A DNA stretch of 64,000 nucleotides, from NCBI GenBank assembly GCA_030068075.1, contig CM057831.1, positions 12,071,370-12,135,369 of the forward strand, in the 5' to 3' direction. The position numbers and the translations under genes were made by a program. The stretch comes from Paguma larvata (Eukaryota > Chordata > Mammalia > Carnivora > Viverridae). Below are positions 1 through 10,614 of the stretch, one piece after another (within the stretch, counting starts at the first letter, position 1; every line of letters starts with the position of its first letter). The notes under the pieces were generated by a model that was not told where the DNA came from, searched no databases, and saw only the letters and a program-made list of their open reading frames with translations.

Positions 1-610
1 CTGAGTCACTACAACTGGCATTTGGTCAGAAAATGGGAAAGTCTTAGTTTTAAGAGTGATTTGTACTTGAATGAAGCAAGATGCTTAAGGCAATTAGCGT
101 CTGGGTGCCCAGAAGAAAGATGGCGCCTGGATGTCTACCATGGTGGGGATCAGAGGCTGGTTTGGGAAGAGAGGCAGTTCTATGGGCGATACCCCAAACT
201 ACTGCTTATGAAGTTTTTGGCCCATCTGTGAAGATAGCATTTATTTCAGGGAGAGATAATTTGGGCTCCAAATCAACTCTTGGATACTCTGAGTGAAATT
301 TGTAGGGTTTTTGAGAACCCGACTGTCTTAATGTGATTTGCATTGTATTTATTTTCCTTTGTCGGTAAATTTGTTGTAGTAGAGGGAGCCCGTGTAAACT
401 CTACTGAAAGGAAGAAATGGGTTTGTGTGCTGGCGTGAGCCACGGAGGAAGGAGCCCCCCGCAGCCGCCCCACAGATGTGCTGGCGGCGGTGAGCGTGAG
501 CGGGGGCAAGCCACGGTAACCCTTTCGGGGAGCAGCCAGGTGCATCTGCACAGCTCTCCCACCTGGAGGTTTGGGAAGGCTGAGAACACTTAAGCCACAT
601 GCGAACTTGA
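1..610. other. Unique non-coding DNA
   Basis: No recognisable repeat or exon. The first 400 bases are AT-richer than the rest of the window. After about position 430 the sequence becomes GC-rich. The small open frames on both strands carry no domain or signal. Confidence 0.5.
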
Positions 611-612
611 AC

Positions 613-745
613 AGTGACTCCCTCTATGCCTCTCAACTCTTTTGGGGTCACGGGCCACTTCGAGAAAACGACGAAGCAAAAGGGCACACACAAACCCCAT
701 TCCCTGTGCAAATTCAGGGGATTCATGGATTCAAGTCTGAAATCC
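613..745. mobile_element. Old hAT/Charlie-like DNA transposon fragment
   Basis: The stretch reads like a degraded non-autonomous hAT (MER1-type) element. It has a 'TTTTGGGGTCACGGGCCACTT' style block, a CACACACAAA core and a 'TTCAGGGGATTCATGGATTC' block, in the order I recall from such elements. Terminal inverted repeats are not intact. The family name is not assigned. Confidence 0.45.
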
Positions 746-751
746 TTTGGT

Positions 752-850
752 CTATCCGCTCCTTCATTTGGGGAAACTGAGGTCTACGTTGGGGAAGAGA
801 TTTGTCCAAATTCACACAGAGAGTGGCAGAGCTGGGACTCTATCCCAAGT
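752..850 (-). mobile_element. MIR SINE fragment
   Basis: The reverse complement of the MIR core is visible: 'GGGGAAACTGAGGTCTACG', then a short gap, then 'TTCACACAGAGAGTGGCAGA'. This is the usual MIR spacing. It is heavily diverged, as expected of an element that spread before placental orders split. Confidence 0.65.
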
Positions 851-1121
851 GTCTGGCCCTTGGTCTGGTGCTGGTCTGCACTCACTCCCCCAGCAACCTC
901 CAGGCTGTGCGGAGTGGGTTGGTGGCACTATATGTAGGGGGAGGGTGGCTCTCTCTCTCCCCCTCTCTCGGCATTGTGTGGGGGACAGGGAGCTCATCTG
1001 GTTGCTTGGGGTGGAATCAGAGACATGTTTGAGAGATTGCCAGTGGGTGGAGGTACCACGAGTAGAATGCCTTGGAAGAAGGGACCCTTCTCCTGAGAGG
1101 CCCGAAATGTCAATACTAGCT
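850..1121. other. Unique non-coding DNA
   Basis: I see no repeat or exon here. A short CT-rich run lies near 950-970. Confidence 0.4.
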
Positions 1122-1149
1122 GTTTCTTCCTTCCTTCCTTCCTTCCTTT
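1122..1149. repeat. (TTCC)n microsatellite
   Basis: Six or seven TTCC units lead directly into the T-rich tail of the following minus-strand SINE. The array probably grew from the SINE tail. Confidence 0.85.
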
Positions 1150-1317
1150 TTTAATGTTTATTTATTTATGAAAGAGAGAGGGACATAGAATCTGAAGCAG
1201 GCTCCGGGCTCTGAGCTGTCAGCACAGAGCCCGATGGGGGGCTCGAACCCACAGCCTGCGAGATCATGACCCGAGTCGAAGTCGGATACTTAACCGACTG
1301 AGCCACCCAGGCGCCCC
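1150..1317 (-). mobile_element. Feline CAN-SINE (tRNA-derived)
   Basis: Read on the minus strand, the element starts with GGGGCGCCTGGGTGGCTCAG, passes through the B-box 'GGTTCGAGCCCCC' region and the 'GCTCTGTGCTGACAGCTCAG' body, and ends in a short GA/CT tract and an A-rich AATAAATAAA-type tail. The head derives from a tRNA and supplies an internal RNA polymerase III promoter. The pyrimidine tract is shorter than in other copies here. Mobilisation depends on L1 machinery in trans. Confidence 0.95.
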
Positions 1318-2264
1318 GGTACTGGCTGCTTCTTAACCCAGAAGGCACTGGGCAGGAGCAAAGGCTAACGAACAGAATGAGACAGTTGATATAAGTGTTA
1401 CCGGAGGAAGTGATTCCTGCTGTCTGTTTTCTCCTCTCTCATATCAAACAGTCTCTGGAGCGACCCGGTGCTCTGGAGACAGCTCCAAATTCCCAGGGTG
1501 ACCTCTGCCTGGGCTCCTCCTTCCTCGAATCCGCCAGAACACAGCTTTGAGCCTGACTCCGGCCTCATGGGGCTAATTCCCTTCTGGTTCTCTCTCCTCT
1601 CTCGTCTGTGTTTCCCTTCCTCTCGCCTTCTTCCCCCTCTGCTGCCAGGGACAGAGGAGGGAGGGTACGAGCGCCACACACTAAATTCTCATTTTCTTTC
1701 AAGAAAAAATTATGATTATTGAAGATTTAGTCTTTGAGTCTAAAAATACCTCAGTGTAAATGCCTCTGTTCCCCCAATCCTTTTCCCTCCCCTCCCATCA
1801 TCGCTCCCTTTCTTAATCGGGCCCCCGTGAGAGTTGCACTGGGGGCAGGTGTGGACACCACTGGTGTCTCCGTAGCACAGCTGAGAAATGGGGGGGGGGC
1901 CTGGAGGGTTGTGGGGAGGTGCGGTCAGAGCGAGTGCGGCTGCAGAAGAGGGGTGCTGGCGTCTGTGGCGTCCGCTGCTTGCTTTAGCCCACATGTGCTG
2001 TGGGCGGGGTCCGGAACGAGCCTCGACCTCTTGCTTCGGAGCTGGGGAGCAGTTTCCAGACATGCCGTAGCTCTGAGGCACACTTCCTCCCCTTCTCAGC
2101 GAATGTTTGATTTGGAGTTTATTGATTCCATTTGCCGGAGTATTTTCCTTAAATATTTTTTGAGTCTAATGCACACCGTCTGTGCGCCCGTAACGGCTCT
2201 AGCTAGCCTTGTTTCTCTGCGAAACCAATAAAGCAATTTGGACGAGCCGAAATGGAACTCAGAG
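1318..2264. other. Unique non-coding DNA
   Basis: No repeat or exon is recognised. A polypyrimidine-rich patch lies near 1590-1660. An AT-richer patch near 2100-2240 contains CCAATAAAG but no supporting gene structure. Confidence 0.45.
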
Positions 2265-2500
2265 GCATCAGGAGAGGGCAGCTGGAGACGTGGGCAGAGA
2301 GAGAGGCAGGGGCTTGAGACAGAAGAGCCAGGAGGTGGGGAGAGGCAGGACCGAGTACATAGATGGAGGATCTGCTGTGGATACAGAGAGATGGGAAAGA
2401 ATGGGAAAGCGGAAGGAAATTAGACAAGGAATAAGACGAGGGGATGAGGAAACACGGAAGGGAAAGAGGGAGAAAGGAAGGTAAAGGAAAGATGAAAAAA
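2265..2500. repeat. Purine-rich low-complexity tract
   Basis: About 235 bases in which A and G dominate the plus strand, with many GAGA, GGAAAG and GGAAGG runs. This is degenerate low-complexity sequence, not a clean microsatellite. Confidence 0.7.
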
Positions 2501-2699
2501 CATATTATGACCAGCCGGCCATTTTGTGTGACCTTGGGGATCGGGCGAGTTAAGTCCATGGATGACTCAGATTACTTGAGAGTTTCCAGTTCCAATCTCT
2601 TCCTGTTCCCACGCAACCTTTCATGAAAAAAGCAAAATGGGCATGTGGACCGTGCTCGTGTCCTCGTGGACGGTGCTGTGGGCTCCTCCAGCATCCAGT

Positions 2700-3250
2700 C
2701 ACCCCTCTCTCACCGTGTAGAGCCTGTTACTTGGGTAGGACTGAACTCCTGAGTCGGTAGGGACCAACTGGCTTAAGCCGACCACAGTAGTCCTGCCTCC
2801 AAGCCCCGCGCCAGCCCCAGGATTGGTTGAAGGACGGGCACGCAGCCCAGGACCAAGCCAATCAGTGCGTAGCAGTCCCCTGGCCCTGGTGATTGACTCA
2901 AGGGCTATCTTGTCATTGAAGTTGGCCCAATCAGAGAGAAAGTTGGAATTTTGGTTAAAAAGTAGGGGAGGAAAAGCCTTTTATCTCCCCCTAGTTTATG
3001 AGACGGAAGCCTGGCGTCCCAGAGCCGTTGGCAGCCATTTCACTACCACGATGGGATTCAGCTGGGAACGCAGCTGTTCCATTAGGATGGCGGAGTGGAA
3101 GCAATCGCAAAGAGATGGAGCTAAGTCCCATGGGACATCCCAAACCTCTGGATCAAACTCATCCTGAAGCCAACATTTCCTCCGGACACTCCAGTTATAC
3201 GAGCTGGTAGCTCCTTATTGTTTCAGTGGCTTCGAGCTGGATTGGCGGTT
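2700..3250 (+). mobile_element. Ancient interspersed repeat, LTR-like, family unassigned
   Basis: The order of blocks resembles an old mammalian LTR-type repeat: two CCAATCAG boxes (about 2858 and 2928), a 'GGCAGCCATTTCACTACCACG' block, 'GATGGAGCTAAGTCCCATGGG', and a tail resembling a 'CAGTTATGTGAGCC...AATTCC...GAGTTGG' consensus. I recognise the pattern but cannot name the family safely. The two CCAAT boxes could be remnants of an LTR promoter. Confidence 0.45.
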
Positions 3251-3254
3251 ACAT

Positions 3255-5210
3255 AGAGTTGAAAGTATACTAATTCACGTAACATCTGAATGTGAACCCT
3301 TCTGTTCTTCCAGCTCATGAAACGAATAGAGAATCGGCATCGTGGGTGATCAGGCCCTTCCTGTACTCGGCAGGGCAGCAAGGTAAACGCATTCTCCCTC
3401 GAGGAGCCCTAGGAGCAGCTTTCGGCTCCAAGTCCGAATTCCCCTGCTCGGCAACTCAGACTCATCTTTCACTGCCTCCCTCTGTGTACCCCACTGCTGG
3501 CCAGACTCAGCCCCTCTCGCCATTTCTCCGAGCACACCCCTACCTCTCCCTGCCTGCACCCCCGCTCGTAGATGTCCTCCTTGCTTAGAACACCCCCTCT
3601 CGCTTTGATCTGTTTGCATGCCACTCATTTCTCCAGCCCCGTTTCTGTGCCACCCTCAGCGCCTCCCCTGACTTTAGCAAACCGTTGAACCCCTTCCTGC
3701 TCGGGCTTCCTCAGAATCTACATGCAGTAGGGGCAGGAGGTGGCCAGAGAAAGCGTCGTCGGGGTCGTGGGTTAGAAATCACGTGGAGAACTAGCACTCT
3801 AATGGATGAGGCTTCTTTCCTGGTTGACCTTCCAAGGGCCTTCATACCTTTCTTGTCACACTTTCTGGGTCCTGCCTCAGCTGCAGTTATTTGTACATTG
3901 ACCTCGCTTCCTCGCTGGGTCATACAACTAACTGTTGGCGGCCGGGACCCTGGGATGTCTCGGGCCGCAAAGATTCACCACCTTCCCTCCATGGAGATGC
4001 ACACGGGCGATGGTGTTCCCCCATGCAGAGTGGTCCTGAGATTGCTTTAAAAAATCTGGCTTTGAGAGCTGTCGCCCTTCCCCGCCGCCCCGCCTTCCTT
4101 TTATACTCAAGAAAACATGGAAGAAAGGGATTGACTTGGAGCAAAAGGCCATTGTGCGGCTTCTTAAAGACCCGAATGAAACGTGGTCTTGACAGCCTCA
4201 TTCGTAGAGACAAAACGCTGTCTTCATTTATGAAGCAACTCTTTACATTTTGAGAACGAAGCTTGGAGGTCTGAACGGGCATGGAGTTTCGCACCGGGTG
4301 CGGCGGGGAGACACACAAGCGGGGCTCCCTGCTCCATAGGTAGGAGAGAGGGAAAGCTCTCTGGGCTCTGCCGAGGGGCGTGGGAGCTGTGAGCATCCTG
4401 CATTCTCCACGTCGCTCTCCCTGGGGTCCAGAGCTGGGTGGGTGAGAGACGGAGAGATGCTCCTGAGAAAAGGTGGGGAGCCTGAAAAGACTGGGGTTCG
4501 TGCCCTGCTTTCCAAGCGCAGCCCGAGGAGAGGACCAGCCTCCCAGAGTCTGGGCGGCAGCGTCCGTCCAGGGAGGTGTCGGGGTGGGTCTGAGTCAGTG
4601 CTCCTGGTTGGACGCCCTGCATGCGGCACGTAGAGGGTCTCGGAGCAGGGGGTTGCAGGAGTGCAGAGACGATTGATGGTAGAAGGGCTGAGGTCGGGCT
4701 GAGGTGGCCACATGACTAGAGGTCATGGGCCTTGATCGGCGAGTGCAGCTGGGATGTCAGGAAAGGTCAGGCGGGGCCAGAGGACACTTGGTTGACACCC
4801 AGGACAGGTGGCCTGGAGGGTATCTCACGAGGCTGACAGTAACCCAGAGGACAGCCGGCGTGTGCTAGGGACCCCTCCCCCCAGGCCATCTAAGGAAGGA
4901 GGATGGAACGTGGAGGCTCTTTGAAGCAAAAGAAAGCTTCGATTCTTGATTGACTCTTTCAAAGAGAAAGTTTTAAATGTAGTTGCTACTTCCTGGCACG
5001 TCGATCTCTTCTCCCACTCCTCCCCTTCCCCCCCCCACCCCCACCCCAGCCCTCCAACTAACTACCAGCAAGAATGGAGAATCTGTATCGAGAAGCAATT
5101 GGGGAGGAGAAAGAAAGTTACCTGGTTTTGCCCATGGAGTTGTCACTATAAACACCACACTTTACCGCAGTAATTACGGTTTTGGGGAGCGGGAATGTGT
5201 GTTGAGAGAT
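3255..5210. other. Unique non-coding DNA
   Basis: No recognisable repeat apart from a C-rich run at about 5028-5048. Open frames of up to 158 codons occur on both strands and shadow one another. No domain or credible splice-site pair supports any of them. Confidence 0.45.
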
Positions 5211-5214
5211 CTGA

Positions 5215-5285
5215 CCTAGTGTGGGACATCAGAGAGGGCTGCCTGGAGGAGGTGATGTTTAGGTGAAAGTCTGGGAGATGGTAGG
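5215..5285 (-). mobile_element. L2 LINE fragment
   Basis: A short piece matching the antisense L2 3' region ('GAGGGCTGCCTGGAGGAGGTG' followed by 'TTTAGGTGAAAGTCTGGGAG'), which in L2 sense reads as the block just upstream of the 3' UTR. Confidence 0.5.
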
Positions 5286-5289
5286 AGCT

Positions 5290-6410
5290 AGTGGGCTGCA
5301 AAAGGAAGGCAAAAGGAATCGGGTGGCCCTTGCTTCTTCCCCCCGCTGTGAGGGCTCCACCAGAGTCCCCTGGGGTCAGCTGCCCAAGTCAACTGGGAGC
5401 CACAGCCTGCAGAAATGGGTTGTCTCCCAGAGACCCAGGCTTGAAGGCCCTTTGCTGGAAAGGCGTGGGGGTGCCGAGAGAGCCTAGGTCTGAGCCTCTG
5501 GCCAGGCATCCTGACTGCTTGTCCTCCTGGAGATTTTGGCCCGAGTGTCTCAGCTGGCCACAGCCCCCAGCACCTTGCGTGGGCTCCCGGGTGCCTTTGC
5601 TTTCTGAGCAGGGCTGGGGCCAGGCGCGGCACAGCCTCCACACCCCCTGCCCGTCCCTATGCAGTGTTGCTCAGCCAGGAGCCGGTGCGTGGTGTTGGCT
5701 GCTCCACTTAATGGTCAGGGAAGGAGGGAACGGTGTACCCATCTGCCACCTGGGAGCCCATTAGTGGCCGCTGCTCGGGTGCCAGCCTCAATTAGCTCAG
5801 GCAGGAGCAAAAGGCAGTAGGCAGAGTGGAGCTAAGGCTTCCTTTCCACGGCCCCGGGGGGATAGATCGCACTTTGGGGACAAGTGAATGAGACAAAGAG
5901 AAAGGCAGGTATCAGCCTTCTCCTTGCTCCTGGTTTGAAGGGAAATGTTCTAGATCAGAATCCAAACCACAGGACAGGAAGTTCTCTTTTGCTGAAAGCG
6001 TCTGGACCGAGGCTGAGAGCAAATGGACCATCATTAAAGAGTTTAGAGGAGGGTTTACCGGGAAGCTGATTCTCAGAACGGCAGGGTAGGGGTGGGGTGG
6101 GAAGAGGGCTGAGGCCTGGACTGTCGTCCAGCTTTCGGGAGGCAGCCCTGCTGGTGAGCTTGGCTGGGAGAGCAGCGGAGAGGGAGCTCTGGAGAGGGAG
6201 CCGCCATGCTGATGCTTCCTGTAGGATGTGTGGGAGTCAAGGGCATGGCCCAAGCTTTCCTGGAAGAACAGAGACCCCTAAACAGACCTTCCAGAGCCCC
6301 TGTGGACGTGTTAGAAACAGCAGGTCTGGATCCTGGATGCTGGGGAATAATTTTCCCTTATATCAGGGTCATTTTCAGGATGCCTGCCCCTTCTAGAAGG
6401 TCCAGGACAA
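5290..6410. other. Unique non-coding DNA
   Basis: GC-rich, with no repeat or exon recognised. Open frames on both strands (up to 157 codons) overlap and lack any motif. Confidence 0.4.
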
Positions 6411-6412
6411 GG

Positions 6413-6591
6413 CTGCCAGACAGAACGTAGGATGCCTGCTTAAACGTGAATTTCAGATAAGCAAGAAATAATTTCTTGGTATAAGTCTATCCCAGCAATA
6501 CATGGGATATACTTATACCAAACAATTCATCCTTTATCTGAAATTCAAATCCCACTGGGTATTCTGTGATTTTATTTGCCAGATCTGGCAG
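6413..6591. mobile_element. Palindromic MITE (MER53-like)
   Basis: The element is a long imperfect inverted repeat. The central arms are at 6477-6494 and 6503-6520, matching at 17 of 18 positions around the 8-base loop GCAATACA. Pairing continues outward through TGAATTTCAGATAA on the left and TTATCTGAAATTCA on the right, to CTGCCAGA and TCTGGCAG at the ends. This full-length palindrome is typical of non-autonomous DNA transposons. The layout matches what I recall of MER53, but that name is from memory. Confidence 0.75.
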
Positions 6592-6594
6592 ACT

Positions 6595-7633
6595 TTTCAG
6601 GGGTTTTTCCAGAGAGCGATGTGAGGAAGGAGGCAACAGTGTTCTGACTCCCAGCTAGCTCCCTGGGCCTATCCCAGGGGCGGGGCGCAGGGTCTATGGG
6701 ATGTAACCCAGGACCCTGGCCGTGGTCAGTGTGGGGAAATGGCTTCATCAGCGATCCGTTCTCAGCTCAGACTGGCAAAGGAGGTTTGAGAGAAGGAGAT
6801 ACTGAGGCAGGAGTAGGGGAGAGGCCCAGGCTCTGCCCCAACCTGGCAGAACAGGAGGCAGACCAGCTTTTGGATTCCTCCGGCTCCCTGCTGGGCGCCT
6901 CTCCCCTCCATTAGCTGGTCTGGCCTCCCTCGGTTGGAGAGATGGGAGGTATTATTCCCAATCAGACTCGCTTTGACTCTGATGAAGGGAACACTCGGCA
7001 TCTATCACTGGACTCTTATAAGCTCTTATAAGCAGTGGCGTTGGTCTTCCTGGCATGGGGGCCCCCGGCCTCCAGCCTCTAAATCTTACTTCCTGGAAAC
7101 CCGGGAGCCTGGTGGAGCCGGAGTGAGACGGGATAAAAGGAATCATCAATATTCCAGTGCCCAGCCCCTGACACGTTTAAAATGGAGCCGAGTGTTTCTG
7201 AGTGCCCTGGCCGGGGCGCTCTGGAAACCTGTTCTTTCTCCTTGGCCTCCCACCCCGCCTGGTGCTTCAGGTGAGTCGGGCAAAGTCTGAAATTCGTGAA
7301 AATAGGCCGCGGGGCTGGAGACATGCATGGGCTTGGAGTGGGGCAGTTCGTCATCAGGCCTCTGGAAGAGACCCTCCAGAGGGCTGGTAGTGCCAGGAAA
7401 TCACAGGCCTGCAGAGTTCATTATACGTTCCGTCGGGGGCTGCCCCAGACGCACTTAAACACATGTCTCTCCCCGGGGCCGCCCCCCACGGTTCATGCTC
7501 TGGGCTCTGGTCCATCTGGTATTAAGTGAACAAAACAACGGACCGCAGCATCTTCCTTAGGAGAAGATTCTGGAGGCAAACTGCCCTCAGCAGGATTGCT
7601 TTGCTCCTGACGGCCAGCAGCCACTCTTCGTGA
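6595..7633. other. Unique non-coding DNA
   Basis: No interspersed repeat is recognised. A perfect 10-base tandem duplication CTCTTATAAG lies at 7013-7032. A donor-like CAGGTGAGT occurs near 7268, but no exon can be tied to it. Confidence 0.45.
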
Positions 7634-7654
7634 TTTTTTTTTTTTTTTTTTTTT
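7634..7654. repeat. Poly-T run (21 T)
   Basis: An uninterrupted T homopolymer. No SINE or LINE body is attached on either side, so its source is unclear. Confidence 0.9.
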
Positions 7655-8313
7655 GGCTACTTCATATGCTTCCTGTCCCCAACCTGGATAAGCCTCCGCT
7701 GTCTCTGGGCCAATTCCTAATCCCCAATTTCCTCCAAACTGCTAAAAATGGATGTCTTGTTGCAACTGTTTGGGGTTAGCTACTCTTGGCTCCGGAGCCC
7801 CCCCCTCCACCTTCCACCCCACCTCCCTCGGCCCGCCGACCCCTAGCGTGTGGATGTTTTTGGGTTTCCTGGGTGTGTCTGCCGGTTCCCCTGGACTGCA
7901 GCCTCTCCCCGGAACAGACCAGCCGCTTCCTGCCTTTTCCCTTTGGGCTCACGACACGGCTCCTTTCTCAGAGGGCCTTTGACGTTCCCGCGAGATGTCT
8001 TACTGTCTTTTGATTTGAGACTCTTTCTTAAGTGCAGGCCCTCGGCTCCACTTTCTGTCCATTTCCATATCCTAACTCAAACGGCCCGGTTGCTCCGGGC
8101 AGCCCCGGGGACTGTCGCTCGTTCATCCTGACCACGCACTGAGGACTCTCTGATTGGAGGGGTCGTAGATTTACCGACACTCAGGGCGTCTCTGAGAAAA
8201 GTTGGCTCTGGATGGAACAGAGGAGTCAAATTCTAGCGGCCACCCCTGCCCTTGTGTTATCGATCCTGGGGTGTCAGCCTAAATCGGGTGCTGAAATATC
8301 ACTGGAAATGCGA
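7655..8313. other. Unique non-coding DNA
   Basis: GC-rich unique sequence with a C-rich patch near 7797-7830. I see no repeat or exon. Confidence 0.4.
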
Positions 8314-8371
8314 CAGGCTACAGAGAGCTTAACCGTCGGAGCCACCCGGGCGCCCCAGGCTACAGAGAGCT
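8314..8371 (-). mobile_element. SINE head fragment between perfect 16-base direct repeats
   Basis: The 16-base sequence CAGGCTACAGAGAGCT occurs at 8314-8329 and again, identically, at 8356-8371. Between the copies lies a piece that reads on the minus strand as the first 26-27 bases of the feline SINE (GGGGCGCCCGGGTGGCTC and onward to GGTTA). There is no SINE body, CT tract or A-tail. This looks like an insertion of a 3'-truncated SINE transcript with target-site duplication, or a very large internal deletion that stopped exactly at the duplication. Confidence 0.8.
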
Positions 8372-9119
8372 GTCTGCAGCTGACAAGTGCTCCCTGTACG
8401 AAGTAGAAGCTCATGGCCACGTCCACTGATCACCTGCTTGGGGTCTCGGGCGAGGCCTCAGAGGGGCACGTTCAAGCAGCGACTGCTGGCTGATCCCTCG
8501 GTCACCTTTCGGGGAGGAGGCCCAATTAGCCGCTGGCCTCTGGCTTTGCTCTGTGGGGATGGAGTGCACATTTGGAGAGTCCAGGCTGGGCCCTGGCCTT
8601 GGCTCTTAGCTCCTCCCTGACGCAGCCCTTGCCGTTAGCTCTAAGTGCGTCAGGAGCACATATCAGTTCGAAGGAGTGACGCACGAGGACTGCCCGGGGC
8701 ACCTGCCGATTTCTGCAGCTCCCTGAGGATTCTGGGGCCACACTTCCTTGCTGTGTCATCTCGGGCACCCCCTTCTTCTCCGTCGTCTCTGCTAAGTCCA
8801 GGGGCCAGGCAGGCTTCAAGAGAAAAGCCTCGCCCGCCTGCTCCACCCAGACATGCCCCCACGCATGTCTCCGTCCCGGCCAGCCACGGCAGCCCCCAAG
8901 AGCCGCCTGCCGCCACGGCTTTGCCTAGGTCCTTGTGACCCTCTCCGGTTAAGGGCGGTGGGTGCCCTGGGCCCCTCCTGAGGTCTCTCTGATGTGGTGG
9001 CCCGTCCCTCCATTTGAAATCTCTCGTTCAGTAAGCATGTCTTCTGCTTCTCTTCTTCCTTCTGAGGCTAGACTCTCTCTCCCCGATGGTGCTGTCTGTC
9101 CCTTATGCCCTCCAAGCAC
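8372..9119. other. Unique non-coding DNA
   Basis: GC-rich with no repeat or exon recognised. Frames of about 100 codons on opposite strands overlap and are not supported. Confidence 0.4.
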
Positions 9120-9124
9120 CAGAC

Positions 9125-9870
9125 ATCGCTTTATATCAATCCACTCATTTATTTATTCATTCCGCAGATACCGGAGGGTCGCCGACTGCGGGCAGGCCCT
9201 CGTCTGGGGCCCGGGGTGGAATGGTGAGCAGACCCCGGCTCTCACAGGGCTTACCTCCAGTGCGCGGGCCGTGGGAAGAGTGCGGGAGGTGTGCCATGAG
9301 CGAACTGATGAGCACAGCGTTAAAACGTGGCAGCGCGACGGGCCGCTGAGTGGCTGCTGTCAAGGGTGGTCAGGGAGGCCTCTCCACCGAGGGACGCTCC
9401 CACGGAGAGCCACAGGGCAAGAAGGGTGAGACCCGGGGTTGTCAGGGCGCAGGAGGTTCTGAGACCAGAGACCTGCAAGTCCCAAGGCTCGGAGCGGGGT
9501 GCTGGGGAGGCCGCCAGAGGAGCAGAGAGAAGGCCCGAGAGGAGCAGGGCAGGGAGGTGGGCGGAGGAGGGGGTGCTCACACAGGGCGTTGCCAGCCAGG
9601 CAGAGGGCTGGCCTTCGATTCTGGAGGTGAAGAGGAGCCACTGGAAGGTTCGATGCTCTGTAGAAACTGGATCTGGGAAGGCAACGTGTTGGGGGGAAGC
9701 GGGGAGCCGGCAGGAGCGGGATGGAAGCAGGCTGCTGCACGCTTCCGGAGAGCCAGGCAAGGGGCTCCGAGCAGGGGGAGAGAGAAGCGGGCACCGGGGG
9801 TTGCCTGGCGTGGAGACAGGGCCCACGGGCTGATCCGATGGCCTGGATGACCTGCGGGTGGTGAAGGGGA
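9125..9870 (-). mobile_element. L2 LINE, 3' portion
   Basis: Antisense L2 3' end. It begins with the 3' terminal motif in reverse (CACTCATTTATTTATTCATTC), then the 'GGTGAGCAGACCCCGGCTCTC' block, then 'GGTCAGGGAGGCCTCTCC', 'GAGAGGAGCAGGGCAG' and 'GAAGAGGAGCCACTGGAAGG', in the usual L2 order. Strongly diverged. Unusually for an old repeat it keeps about 19 CpGs in 9161-9345. Confidence 0.75.
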
Positions 9871-9874
9871 GGGA

Positions 9875-10295
9875 AGATTTGGGGTTTGCCGTAAGGCGCA
9901 GGACAAACGGCTGGGCCACGTGGGAGCCCAGAGCGGGGAGGGGGAGGCAGGCCGTTTCTGGGGAGGGGCGCGGCCTCCGACTCTATCTTCACCCGAAAAA
10001 CCAGATGCGCCTCCAGCCTGTTGCTTCATCCTTGCGCTGCCCCTGACCGCCACGGTCATCTGTCCAGCCACCCCCGGCCTGCTTCGAGTTCAACCCCAAG
10101 ACCCTCAAGTTCAACCTCCAGTGGCCGAGCAGAAAATCAATTTGGGTTCCACCTTCACGTCCTCCTTCTGATCCGCCTTTCCACACCCAGCGAGTCCCCG
10201 CCCCCTGTCTTTCCGAGCATCCACGTGCTCCCGGTTTTGAGCCCACCCCCCAGCTTCCCCGCCCACTCCCGCTGGTTCCCCTTCCCCTCTGCAGC
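9875..10295. other. Unique non-coding DNA
   Basis: GC-rich and polypyrimidine-rich near 10190-10290. Nothing else is recognised. Confidence 0.4.
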
Positions 10296-10304
10296 CTGAG
10301 GGGT

Positions 10305-10579
10305 TGCTTTGTTTTCAGAGCACCTGTCTGACCATGCCGCTTTCTTTCTCAAAACTCGTCACTGACGCTCCTTGACCTTCAGGACAAGGTCTGAACTCTT
10401 CAGATTCCCTGCCCAGTGCCTGGCTCTGCACCCCCCACCCCTCACCTCACTCGTGGCCCACCCCGTCCCAGCCAAGTAACCTAAGCCAGCTGCTTTGCGC
10501 CTCCAGGATTTTGCCCAGGACCATGGCCCTTCCCCCAAGCTTTCCTCAGCTGTATGCCTCCCTCATCTTCCCATCCTAT

Positions 10580-10580
<1 letters not shown>
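10305..10580 (+). mobile_element. L2 LINE fragment, part before a SINE insertion
   Basis: L2 sense sequence: 'CACCTGTCTGACCATGCCGC', 'AAACTCGTCACTGACGCTCC', 'AGGACAAGGTCTGAACTC'. It is interrupted by the minus-strand SINE at 10581-10780 and resumes after it. Confidence 0.75.

Positions 10581-10614
<34 letters not shown>

Noticed and set aside
7262..7276. CAGGTGAGT splice donor (a similar one is near 27956).
   Set aside because: Neither has a supported upstream exon or a paired acceptor. Consensus donors occur by chance at this density.
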